This document shows, piece after piece, positions 10,931-20,588 of a DNA stretch of 48,862 nt. The translations under genes and the position numbers were made by a program. The notes under the pieces are model-generated. The model saw only the letters and a list, made by a program, of their open reading frames with translations, was not told where the DNA came from and made no database searches. Numbering within the stretch: the stretch's first letter is position 1; each line of letters opens with the position of its first letter. Origin of the DNA: Lojkania enalia (Eukaryota > Ascomycota > Dothideomycetes > Pleosporales); the NCBI GenBank assembly GCA_010094045.1, contig ML986759.1, positions 25,377 to 74,238 on the forward strand, read 5' to 3'.

Positions 10931-11626
10931 TTAGAAAGCGCTGAATCCATTCCACCATAGGTAGCTAGCTACGGTCAGAGCACTCGCTGCTGCATACCAG
11001 AGGTGCATCTCGACCACGCTCCATATCCAGAGCGAGCCAATTGGCGGCGCCGTCTTCATGACGAAGAAATAGCCATTGACGTTGCCAGAGTATACCATGT
11101 AACATCCCGCAACAACCGATACGGCGAAGAAGAATAGGTTTCTCAGGGTAGGAAGGCGTTTGGAGAAGTCGACATGTGTGAGGTAAACCAGGAGGAAGAA
11201 TATCGGCAGCGTGGTTCCTGCTCTTTTGAAGATCTCTGGCCATATGACATCCTCTCGATATTGGCTGTATACGATGACGTCGAGCGTCAGGTGCAGCGTC
11301 GCCAGCGAAATGGAGTAGAGGATAGCGTCTCCGACCGGACCGATGGGATCCTCGTCATTGAACGGCCGTTCCCCAGGCGGGGTGTTGTTCTCGTTTATGT
11401 TCCGTCTGGCCGGGTTCCCCTTGTCCAGTTCGTGCTGTCGTTCCTCGGCGAGCTCAAAGAGAGTCTTGCCCTTTGGGCCGGAGCGGTCGGGGTGCTTGAG
11501 GATGTATTCGACGCCATCGGCGTCGATGTCGGCAGACGGCTGGAACGGACTATCATTGCTCTGGGAGGACGATTTGGCATTGTTCTTGGTTGCGGCCTGT
11601 CGTTCCTTGCGGTTTCCGCCAGCCAT
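10931..11626 (-). CDS. Four-helix membrane protein, fungal DUF7719-like
   Basis: 231 residues from ATG at 11626. The frame is open further upstream, but that extension runs into the divergent PIG-L gene and is unlikely to be coding. Residues 1-95 are hydrophilic, acidic and Ser/Asn-rich. Four hydrophobic segments follow at about 101-120, 138-152, 161-181 and 198-224. The pattern FFFAVSVVAGCYMVYSG, then GYFFVMKTAPPIGSLWIWSV, matches what I recall of the fungal DUF7719 family; this family assignment is from memory and should be checked by profile search. The function is unknown in the family. It shares a 238-bp intergenic region with PIG-L in a head-to-head arrangement, so the two may be co-regulated. 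It ends 76 bp from the F-box pseudogene in convergent orientation. Confidence 0.8.
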   Translation of the reverse strand: MAGGNRKERQAATKNNAKSSSQSNDSPFQPSADIDADGVEYILKHPDRSGPKGKTLFELAEERQHELDKGNPARRNINENNTPPGERPFNDEDPIGPVGDAILYSISLATLHLTLDVIVYSQYREDVIWPEIFKRAGTTLPIFFLLVYLTHVDFSKRLPTLRNLFFFAVSVVAGCYMVYSGNVNGYFFVMKTAPPIGSLWIWSVVEMHLWYAAASALTVASYLWWNGFSAF

Positions 11627-11864
11627 GACGGCGGTCGCTGGATTGTCGTCCGGCCGTAGTGGTGAGCTACGGGCCTTGTGGGTGTGGAGAGACAGTTCGA
11701 TGGATAGTCGGGGGGTGCGGTGCGGCTCTGCGGAAGAGCTCCGCGCAAGCTTCTTCCCTCGGCGCGGTTTCCCCACAACTCCAACCGCACCCCTCCATGG
11801 GCCTCCATATAATTTATGCGCGCCGTTCACACGAGCACTGGCATTCCGAATTATTTGATAAACC
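11627..11864. promoter_or_regulatory. Shared divergent promoter region, DUF7719-like gene / PIG-L
   Basis: 238 bp separate the two start codons, which point away from each other. A TA-rich stretch at about 11806-11816 lies roughly 50 bp before the PIG-L ATG. No other element is recognisable. The bidirectional promoter role is inferred only from the spacing. Confidence 0.5.
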
Positions 11865-12823
11865 ATGAATTGGATCCCCTGGGCCTCTGTGCCCATCCTG
11901 CTCTTCGGGCTCTGGCTATACACGGCGCAGCTCAGCAGCTCCTTTCCTACGCTTCGTGGGAAGCGCATCGTCCTGCTCATCGCCCACCCTGACGATGAAG
12001 CAATGTTCTTTGCGCCGACATTGCTCGCATTGACGCGTCCTGAACTGGGCAATCACGTCAAAATCCTCTGTTTGAGCAGCGGTATGCCGCGACTACCACG
12101 AAGCATTCCTCTGTGAGCACGGACTAACATAGGCCACGTCACAGGCGACGCCGACGGCTTGGGAGAGATTAGGAAGAAGGAGCTTGTGCAGAGCGGAATG
12201 CAGCTCGGTCTGCGCAGCGTCGACGACATCCTGGTCATTGAGGACAAGTGAGGCAGCTCATCTTTCCACCTTCCGTGGACAGTCCGTTAAAGGGAAACAA
12301 CAGGAATTTCCCGGATTCAATGACCGTAACGTGGCACCCCCGCCTGGTATCGAACCTCCTCACGTCGGCCTTCGCTCCCAAAATGGCCTCCGTCTCCTCC
12401 AAGGAACCCCCGCAAGCAACCATCGATGCCATCGTAACGTTCGACGCTCACGGCATATCCTCCCATCCGAACCACAAATCACTATATACCGGTGCACATG
12501 CATTCCTCAAAGCGCTCATGCACCGGCATAGCGGGTGGGAATGCCCAATCAAGCTCTACACCCTCACAACCACAAGCATTTTACGCAAATACATTAGCCT
12601 AGTGGATGCGCCGGCCACCATTATTGGCGCTGTAACAAGGCGGAAAGAGCTAGGGGCCTATCCCACGCCATTAATGTTCATTAGCTCACCGGTAGGTTAC
12701 AGGACTGCCCAGAAATCCATGACAACAGCGCACAAGAGCCAAATGCGCTGGTTCCGGTGGGGTTGGATCACTTTTTCTAGGTACATGATTCTCAATGATT
12801 TGAAGAGGGAGAAGACTTTGTAG
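11865..12823 (+). CDS. GPI12: N-acetylglucosaminyl-phosphatidylinositol de-N-acetylase (PIG-L/Gpi12)
   Basis: Three exons: 11865-12081, 12145-12247 and 12304-12823, giving 279 residues. Intron 1 (63 nt) has GTATGC...ACAG and a CTAAC branch site at 12124-12128. Intron 2 (56 nt) has GTGAGG...ACAG. The enzyme removes the acetyl group from GlcNAc-PI, the second step of GPI-anchor synthesis, at the cytosolic face of the ER. An N-terminal anchor (about 6-21) precedes the zinc-binding AHPDDEAMFF motif at 40-49. Exon 2 begins SGDADGLGEIRKKEL, and exon 3 carries FPDSMTVTWHP, then VTFDAHGISSHPNHKS, which contains the second metal-binding His motif. The C-terminal part, with AQKSMTTAHKSQM and WFRWGWI, is diagnostic of the family. 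Length is normal (about 250-300). The splice model is deduced from frame and homology, not from transcripts. Confidence 0.93.
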
Positions 12824-13252
12824 GTTTTGGACAGCATTCTCGAGAGCTTTCGTTCCTCTCGAAGCTTACACGTGCATAACGCGGATCCGCAGAACAACGA
12901 TATGTGAATGTAGAAGTTGAGTTTGCGCCAGAACGCTCTGAGCCTATCGATGACGCACACTAGAATGTATTGGAGAAAAAATAGCGTGGAGGCATTTTTG
13001 GCAATCTGTCCCACGACAAGCCTTTCTAACGGACGGAGCTAGAGCTTGGTGCAACCCTCTCGCACGTTGTTCCGTATGCCCTCCGGCCTGATTCCTACAT
13101 CTCAACAGCAACTTGCGTCCTCCCATTTTCCAAGCTTCGAAACGCAATCCTCTATTTAGGAATATTGCTTCAGTCTATAATTTGGTCATTCTTGATGCTT
13201 TAGCTTGGGGTCTTTCGCACGAGGACAATATCCCGCCCCTCGCTCCGCTCAA
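12824..13252. other. Intergenic region between PIG-L and the F-box/CxxC gene
   Basis: 429 bp with no supported gene. It must hold the PIG-L terminator and the promoter of the downstream gene, but no specific element is recognisable. Confidence 0.5.
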
Positions 13253-13846
13253 ATGGCCGCTTTACTTCCTCCACCGCTCCTGCGTCTGCCGATGGAGCTA
13301 CATCGAGATATCATTGACTACATCAAAGCCCTGGAAGACAAAGTCTGCCTTCGGCTCGCATGCCGCTATTTCATGTCCATTATTAAGCATCCGGCACAAG
13401 AAGACTTTCTGATTGCCGAAACTCGCGCCTTCGCTATTGAGAATAACCTCTATACCTGCAAATACTGCGGCAACTTCAGACATCTCCTTAAGTTTGCCGA
13501 CAACATGAGGAAGGGCAAGCGAGCGCGACACGGCGTCGACGCAAATACGAGATTCTGTGTCAATTGCGGGGTTGCTCATCACTTGTACACTCCTGGTACA
13601 GAGGTCACTATTCTCGGCCAGCTTTACGTCGTGTGCCGATTATGCGGAACCTTCACCGATCAGGTTGGCGCTAAAGGAGCATGCAGTAGCTGCTCACCGG
13701 CTGTAAAATCTTCCCACAAGCGACCAACTCTGCGACATATCCGTGACAACGATGACTATAGCGATGATGACTGGGACTATACAAGGCAGTTGTACGCAAA
13801 TGGCCGGCACTTTCAAGAACTGTATGAACTACTTCCGTACGAGTGA
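13253..13846 (+). CDS. Small F-box-like protein with four CxxC motifs
   Basis: 197 residues, single exon, starting at the first ATG (13253; A at -3 and G at +4, a good fungal context). Upstream the frame is open only from a TTG. Residues 8-45 (PPLLRLPMELHRDIIDYI, then KVCLRLACRYF) look like an F-box, which would bind Skp1 in an SCF ubiquitin ligase. Four Cys pairs follow (C69/C72, C102/C105, C128/C131, C144/C147), enough for two zinc sites. The tail is acidic (DDYSDDDWDY). Such F-box plus CxxC proteins form large lineage-specific families in filamentous ascomycetes. Targets are unknown. There is no leucine-rich or WD40 substrate domain, so recognition, if any, would be through the zinc region. 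It is unrelated in detail to the pseudogene at 9655-10855. Confidence 0.8.
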   Translation: MAALLPPPLLRLPMELHRDIIDYIKALEDKVCLRLACRYFMSIIKHPAQEDFLIAETRAFAIENNLYTCKYCGNFRHLLKFADNMRKGKRARHGVDANTRFCVNCGVAHHLYTPGTEVTILGQLYVVCRLCGTFTDQVGAKGACSSCSPAVKSSHKRPTLRHIRDNDDYSDDDWDYTRQLYANGRHFQELYELLPYE

Positions 13847-14480
13847 AAGTGGTGTGAGTTGACGCGACCCTCTACGAATCTCCATCCACTATGTGCTGTT
13901 TGCCGGCTTCAGCGGATGCAGTCAACACTCAGTGACCACAAGAATAATGATTATCAATACAAAAAAAAATAGAATATTATCAGCAAAAGCTTAGGAGGCA
14001 GGGGGCAGGAGGCGACAGGCGTGGCCGAGAAGGGAGAGAGATGATCAGAAATCTGCAGCGCAGCTAAACACTATACGACTAGCTACAGAAATAGCATAGC
14101 TGATATGGCATATAGTACCGTTTCCGAATATTACCGGTTTCGCCTGACGAAGTTATTCGGCATCTCTATCTCACTCGCCTGTTCGCGATCCCCGCTCGTT
14201 ATTCTGTCAAACGGCCTTATCACAACTGTTCGTCTAAAGTGTATACTTAGCAAATGATTATTCGCTGTTACTCTCTATTGAACATAGTTGTCTTCATGAT
14301 AACCATTCACACTGCAGCAGCGTATTAAACACTTCCAAGTATATTCGCCATGGACATTCCCAACCTTTATAAAATCCTGGCAGTTGAGCGAGCGCCTAAT
14401 CCAATATCTTCTTCAATAGCACTTAAGAACTCCAGGCATTTTATGGGACATTTTACTATTCCCATTCCCTTCCCAAGAAT
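13847..14480. other. Intergenic region
   Basis: 634 bp without a supported gene. It contains a short A-run near 13962-13970 and a purine-rich G tract near 13995-14040. A 95-codon frame at 14350-14637 overlaps the start of the next gene in another frame and is not supported. Confidence 0.5.
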
Positions 14481-16676
14481 ATGTCGGAGCAGAATAATTT
14501 GCGGGCGCGTGGTTCCCTACATCCGGCTCCAAGACGGTCGCAAAATGTCTTCCAGCGTATCGTATCATTTATGTCCTCATTTCCGAGCCGCAAATATACG
14601 CCTAAATTTCGCACAAAGTCGGCGCCTGTCTTTATGATTCATGATGCATCACAGCAAGACGACGAAGATCTTCTGCCGTCAAAAATCGAGATTCCTACTA
14701 TGCTCGATGATCCTTACCCGTACGACACAAATATTTACCATTCGTCTCCTTCGGTTGAGAATAAGCGCCCCTCGAGCCTCATTTTGCGTGGCTTTTGCTC
14801 ACAGATCTCCTTGCGTACATCAAGAAGTGGGAGCAGCAAAAACGGCGATCAGCCTTGTAGTCACACAAATCATGTCTATAGACATTTGACCACGGACAGA
14901 AGAGCAAGCACCCGCAACTATGCACCAACCTGCAGCCCACTGTACACCGTAACCCAGGCACCATCTGTTGTTTTAGATGCCCAACATGAAATTAACACTA
15001 CAGCTAGAACTAACAAAGAGGTTTCTTTCGGCAGATTGCCCGCGCTAAACACCCTCACACCATCTCCCTCCCGCAGCAAACCAACCTGCGACGCCCCCAT
15101 CCCCGAGTCTGAAGGCCTCAACTTCGAGAAAATCCGCGCTCGCCTTTCTCCAGGCACCTCATCGACGGCAACTAGATCCACTTCCCCAAAAATCCATCAC
15201 ATCCACGGCCTGGGACGCTCCCAAGACCATCCGTATGTGCATCGGAAAGCGGCGAACGAATATATCGCCGAGGAGTATGCGGCGGGCAATTCCTTCCAGG
15301 AACCCATGGTCGTCCCGGGGTCGAAGACGAATAAGAAAATGGAGGGGGCGGCACGGTTCGCGGAGACAGTGTTTTATGGTAGTGAGTTCCGGGTCGGAAG
15401 TACGGATACCCGGGCTCCTCGTTCGGCGAGCGGACAAGCGTCTAGCACCGCCGGAGACTGGCAGCGAGAAAGAGAGCGAGGAATGGATCCCCTGAGGGGT
15501 AGTCCCACGCAGCATAGTGTGAGTATTCGGCTTGACAATAATTCGCCGGTCTATGTAAGTCAACCTCTTTTCTGTGAGGAGGAGGATAAGGGGTATATGG
15601 AGGTGGTGCGGACGGGCGGGAGGGTGACAGTGGATGATAATGAGAAGAGCGTTGATGTTGATTTGGTGATGGAGGCGGGGGATTTGAGGAGGTTGGGAAG
15701 AGCGGTGGGCGCGGGTACCTATAGGAGGGGTTCTACTGGTTATGCAGCCGGGAGCAGGTATAGGGAGCGAGGGTTCAGGAATGCAGCTGAGGAGATGAGA
15801 TGGGAAGGGGTGCGGAGAACTGTGACGACGATTAGTTTGGAGAGTCTGAGTAGTTGTAGTGAGGAAACAGTTGGGTCGAGTAACTTGAAGGATGGATCGA
15901 GTGGGACGCCTAGGTTAAGGGGTGGAGCGGAAATCGAGCTAGAGGGCCTAATAAATGAACCCAGGATTGGATCAGAGAGACAAATAAAAGGATACTTGGT
16001 AAAAAGATTCTTGCTCACATGTGGTGGGATATGTTGGGGAAAGCAGACCTTGACAACCCTGGGCACGGATACAACAAGCCAGGCACCCACACACCTATCA
16101 CGACCTATATCAAGACTGATAATAGTGAGGGCTCCGAGACGGATTCTTAATCCTCAGCTAAACTCCCTCTATACGCCGACACTTAGAGGCGGAGCTGGGA
16201 GCTCGAGTGGGGACAATAATGGTCGACACGGAAGCCACAGCGGCAGCGGCACTGGAAGTCAAAGGACCGATAATAGTAGTAGCTCTACCACAACCATCAC
16301 ATCCAACACAACCTCGCACTCCTCATCAAACACCCACACTGCCACCACCGCCAACGACAGAGACGAGGAAAGAGTGCTAGGCATGCTTTACCGGCTCGCC
16401 GGTGGGACAGGCAAGCCGGTAACTAGGCGCCAGTGGGCGTGCACCAAACCTAAGAAGCGGATAGGCGGATTGCTAGGACTAGTCATGTATGGGGATAAGG
16501 TGGGGACGGCATATGAGTGGGATGGGGAGAAGAGTGGGCGGGAGCGGGGGGAGAGTAGTAAGGGTGGGGAGCAGAAGGGTGGAGAGGAAAGGCGTTCAAA
16601 GAGGGAAAGTAGACGGAATGATGACGGGCGGAGTGGAGATGCTACAAATAAACAGGATGCGGGTCGTGCTCGGTAG
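14481..16676 (+). CDS. Low-complexity protein of unknown function
   Basis: 731 residues in one open frame from ATG at 14481. I do not recognise a domain. The N-terminal 50 residues are basic (RxARGSLHPAPRRSQ, SRKYTPKFRTKS), followed by an acidic patch (about 55-75) and a long Ser/Thr/Arg-rich region. Residues about 480-500 carry TPRLRGGAEIELEGL and about 565-575 TPTLRGGAGSSSG, i.e. two LRGGA motifs. After a Ser/Thr/Asn-rich linker the C terminus has a more ordered, possibly conserved segment (RVLGMLYRLAGGTGKPVTRR, then KKRIGGLLGLVMYGDKVGT) and ends in a charged Arg/Glu/Lys/Gly tail. There is no signal peptide or membrane segment. A 48-nt in-frame stretch 15999-16046 (GTAAAA...GCAG) could be an intron, which would shorten the product by 16 residues. 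It is probably intrinsically disordered and lineage-specific. That it is expressed is inferred from the long frame only. Confidence 0.65.
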   Translation: MSEQNNLRARGSLHPAPRRSQNVFQRIVSFMSSFPSRKYTPKFRTKSAPVFMIHDASQQDDEDLLPSKIEIPTMLDDPYPYDTNIYHSSPSVENKRPSSLILRGFCSQISLRTSRSGSSKNGDQPCSHTNHVYRHLTTDRRASTRNYAPTCSPLYTVTQAPSVVLDAQHEINTTARTNKEVSFGRLPALNTLTPSPSRSKPTCDAPIPESEGLNFEKIRARLSPGTSSTATRSTSPKIHHIHGLGRSQDHPYVHRKAANEYIAEEYAAGNSFQEPMVVPGSKTNKKMEGAARFAETVFYGSEFRVGSTDTRAPRSASGQASSTAGDWQRERERGMDPLRGSPTQHSVSIRLDNNSPVYVSQPLFCEEEDKGYMEVVRTGGRVTVDDNEKSVDVDLVMEAGDLRRLGRAVGAGTYRRGSTGYAAGSRYRERGFRNAAEEMRWEGVRRTVTTISLESLSSCSEETVGSSNLKDGSSGTPRLRGGAEIELEGLINEPRIGSERQIKGYLVKRFLLTCGGICWGKQTLTTLGTDTTSQAPTHLSRPISRLIIVRAPRRILNPQLNSLYTPTLRGGAGSSSGDNNGRHGSHSGSGTGSQRTDNSSSSTTTITSNTTSHSSSNTHTATTANDRDEERVLGMLYRLAGGTGKPVTRRQWACTKPKKRIGGLLGLVMYGDKVGTAYEWDGEKSGRERGESSKGGEQKGGEERRSKRESRRNDDGRSGDATNKQDAGRAR

Positions 16677-16960
16677 CATGGCTAACGATAGACGGAATGC
16701 TGGACAGTGCGGATGGGCATAAGTATTTAAGATAGCTGTGTAGTCTTCAATATCTTAGTTCTAAGTTACTGGTGTATAGTAGTTAGATGTGTATGTTTAC
16801 ACTATTGTAGGATATCAATAAGGTTCCCAATTTAGTCAGATTGGAGTTAGAACTATAGGCTAGAATATAAAACGGGTATAGTATAGATGGGGATTTCTAC
16901 GAAACAATTGTCTATTTATATCTTTATATAAGAGAGTAAAGAGATAAAACGTAGACTATA
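16677..16960. other. Gene-to-transposon transition
   Basis: 284 bp of increasingly AT-rich DNA after the 731-residue gene, ending in the TA (16959-16960) at which transposon E0 starts. No feature seen. Confidence 0.5.
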
Positions 16961-18814
16961 ACGGACCTTACAAGCGAGCGGCCCATACAAGCAAGCGGTC
17001 CACCCCATCAACTTTTTCAACCTTTATATACGTATAGCTCAACAACCAAGTAATATAATAGCAATTTACAACTTGCGCGATTATTCTATAGAAACCTCTG
17101 CATCCTTCTGGCATGTACGAGAATTATGCCCAGTCTTGCCGCAGCGGCTACAGCGCGCTTTATGCTGTCCGCTTGTACCTAATCGCACCCCAAATTAGCG
17201 TATTATAGCCCAAGTTTCCTCCTTATCATCCTTTTTAGTAATATTCATCTCTCCTTGTACTTTTATTAGGGTCCCTTGCGCTTAAATCCGCCTTTTTTTC
17301 TACTGTTTCTATTTTATTACTATTTTATTTGCTTTTTAAAGGCTAACAATTTTATTATACATTAACCTAATCTAATATATTACTTTTATAGAGCCTTTCT
17401 TAAGCTAATTTAGCTTCTTAATAATAGAAGCTGGCGAAGAGTTTATATCTCTTTAAATCCGATTATAAATTAATATTAATTAAGCTTCTAGCTCGCGCAT
17501 ATTACTTAGTATTTTTACTTCCTATAGGGTATTATCTTATACCAGTAGTATTAGCATACAAAGCTTTATATTAAGCTTTAAAAGTACTACTTCTAAATTA
17601 AATAGAACTAGACTAGCTTCTTAAAAGTTTATATAGATATTATCCTTTATAATTAATATATTAAAAGTAACTTTAAAGGCTAGAAAGAACTTAAGTTTTA
17701 TAATATAGTTAATATAATTGTATACTAAAACTAAGATCTAATTTCTATATATATATTTTAATAGTAAGAAGTAGCTTATATCTAGTAGCTATAATAGGTA
17801 TAATAAATAAACTAGTATATAGAGTAGAATAATACTCTATTTCTTATAGAGTTTCTAGAAATTAAGTAAATTATAGCTATTATAGCTATTAAAGATTAGT
17901 AGTTAACGCGTGTCTATTATATAATCTTTTATATACTTATAAAAGTATTTTAACTATTTAATATTAAGTTTATTTATTATCTAGTTATTTTTACTAACTA
18001 TAATAGCCTAGTTTTTAGGTATATTATTACCTTTATACTAGGTAGAGAGATAGTAGTAGCTAGTAATAATAATAAAGGGTAGAAACGTTTAGCTAGTAGT
18101 ATTAATCTTTTAAATTACTAAAATCTATTTATAATTATCTAATTAAATTACCTTTAGTTAATTATATTTCTTTATATCTATAATAACTAGTTATAATAAA
18201 ATAATATCTATTTAAAAGCTAGATTTATTAAAATTATATATATCTATATTTATAATACTATACTTTTTCTTAATATATTATATAAGCTTAAACTAGTTTT
18301 TAATTACTTTAAGATTTTTATATAGAACTTTCTAATAATTATAAGGCCGATTTAGGCGTATCTTAAGCTTAAGAGTATATCTAATAAAGTTTCTAGGCTA
18401 ATATATACTAATCTAGCCTATATTATATTTAGTAAGTAAGCTATTAGCTATATTTTATATAGTAGTTAAAGTAGGTATAAATCCTCGCAAATTTAGATTA
18501 AGTATATATTAAATAATAACCTCCTCTTTAAATTTTATTAGTCTCTTTAAGTTAGGCTTATAATTATACTATAAGTAGATTCTAGTATATTATTAGTATA
18601 CGGTTATTTAAATTATATTAAATATTAAAGTAGTACGTCTTTTACTATTTATTTAGCCTCTTTTAGTAGCTAAAAAGGCTAAGTTTACTTAATTCTCGTT
18701 TTAGACTATATTCTTATTATTTTATTATTATATTATTATTAAAAGCTTAAATATTACGTTTTAATAATAGAGTAAACTACTTACTTATATAAGCTACTCG
18801 CTTATAAAGTATAT
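16961..18814 (-). mobile_element. Fot1/pogo-type transposon E0, left end undamaged, rest RIP-degraded
   Basis: 1854 bp bounded by TA dinucleotides (16959-16960 and 18815-18816). The left TIR starts ACGGACCTTACAAGCG and contains two tandem copies of a unit ACAAGC(G/A)AGCGG(C/T)CC. The right TIR (about 18770-18814) is the same sequence after C-to-T/G-to-A mutation, with one transversion in the part I aligned. The transposase runs on the minus strand. Its C-terminal end (about 17081-17155) is undamaged and reads a zinc knuckle, CSRCGKTGHNSRTCQKD, then a stop at 17081-17083. Upstream of this, the coding region is destroyed. A zinc knuckle at the C terminus of a DDE transposase is familiar in fungal Fot1-like elements. 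Confidence 0.75.
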
Positions 18815-18863
18815 TATTAGATAGAAATAGTATAATTATAATATTAGTTTAGAAGTACCTATA

Positions 18864-20588
18864 ATATAAAGTACTATCGAGTAAACTACCCTATTAAGTA
18901 AGCTAAAATTTCTTAGTAGTAAATATAATAACTATAATATATAATACTTTAATACCTATAAAAAAATAATATTTAGTAAGAAGGTAGAATTAAACTTATA
19001 ATTCTAAAGCCTATAAGCTGCTACTAATATGTTTAGGATACTATAACTAACTCTCTAGTAGATATATAAAGAAATCTTTATATATACTAATTACTGTATA
19101 AACTATTAAAAGTTAACTATAACTAAAGAGTAGACAATTATATAATATATCTTTAACTTAGATTTGTAATAATTTGCGCCCTAGCTATATAAAGTAGTAG
19201 ATATAGTAGATAAACTATTAGCTATATATAGTAAAGAGTTAGTAAATAAGAATTAGGCTAAAAGATTTATAATATATATAAATAAGCTTAAAATAGTATT
19301 TAATTAGATAAAGAACTACTAGAGAATATAGTAGATAGATTCTAGATTATTAATACGTAGTTTAAACTTATTAAAGAGATAAAAGCTATATATAGTATTT
19401 ATAATAAAGATATATATAACTTTAATTAGACTAGCTTTTAGATAAGTATAATTAGATTTATAAAAGTTGTTATAGGTTTAGAGAGATATATAAAGTCTAA
19501 TCTTATATAGTTAAGTAATTAAGAGTAGATTACTATTATCTAGAGTATCTATATAGTAGTATATATAACTCTACATTTTATTATCTATAAAAGGCGTATC
19601 TATATCTCTACTTAGTATAAGAAGATAGATATACTATATAATTAGAAGCTTTTAGTATCTAAAAATAGCTAGACGTATAATATACTTAATCTTAAATAGT
19701 TAAAGTACTTTAATACTTATATAAAGGCGTATTAGGTAAGAGTATATTAGCTGCTAATTTTAGATAGTTATAAGAGCTACCTTAACTAGAATTTTAAGAA
19801 CTACCATCTTAAAAATAAAATCCTTACCCTCTATATACTAGCCTATTTATTATATATCCTCTAACTACTTAATATAGTTTACTTTAGGCTTTTAAAGTAG
19901 AAGTACTCTTAATATATATAAAACTTAATATATTAGCGCGTCTTCTATATTAATAAGTATTAGAGCTAGCTAGCTTTAATAAGGGTTAGAAAACTGCGTC
20001 TATTAACTAGAAATATAAAATATACTATATATATATCTCTAGACCTACTAAAAAGCTAACTATAAATAGTTTAACTATAATATACCCCTCTAACTATAGT
20101 AAATAGTAAATCTATCTTCTAGTTAACTAGTCTAAATACCTTTATAAGACTAAGCTACTTTAAAAAGGTAAGGTACTTCTACTTATATAGTACCTTTATA
20201 AGACCGTCTACTAGTATCTAGTTTATTAGCTTCTAGCTAACCTATAATCTTCCTATTTTAACTTCTTATTAAATCTACTTCTAATAAATATCTATATAAT
20301 ATAATCTAGTCTATAATCTATCTACTACTTTAATAGTAATATCTACTATCTACTAATTATTATAAAATAGTAATAAAACTATTTTTATACTAAACTCTAT
20401 ATAATTAAAAATTCTAGTCTACTATTATAGCTTACTACCTATTATAGATAGAGCTAGTAGCTTAGCTTTAATTATTAACTTAGTAACTGAATACTATATT
20501 ATTATTTTCTAGTTAATAGATAGATTATAGAATTTAAATAGGTAGCCTTATAAACTATAATATATTTCTTAATTATTTATAAATATTA
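18864..20588 (+). mobile_element. Fot1/pogo-type transposon E8, RIP-degraded, truncated
   Basis: The left TIR (starting 18864 after TA; ATATAAAGTACTATCGAG...TTTCTTAG) is a mutated form of the E1 terminus. Plus-strand conceptual reading shows HTH-like and DDE-transposase-like segments in order: an IYNFN.T.F-type stretch near 19420 (usual NFDETGF), and a LILD...SHL-type stretch near 19750. No own right TIR is seen before E6 begins at 20589, so E6 either inserted into E8 or E8 is truncated. Confidence 0.6.

Noticed and set aside
11174..11858. 161- and 171-codon plus-strand frames
   Set aside because: Shadows of the minus-strand DUF7719-like gene; no family signal.
11627..12052. Upstream 142-codon extension of the DUF7719-like gene
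   Set aside because: It overlaps exon 1 of PIG-L on the opposite strand, has no conserved content, and the inner ATG gives a protein of plausible family length.
15159..16090. Minus-strand frames (134 and 116 codons) inside the 731-residue gene
   Set aside because: They are shorter than the plus-strand frame and have no recognisable features.
5954..16676. Secondary-metabolite gene cluster around the FAD oxidoreductase
   Set aside because: No synthase, transporter, transcription factor or other tailoring enzyme is nearby; the neighbours are housekeeping or unknown.
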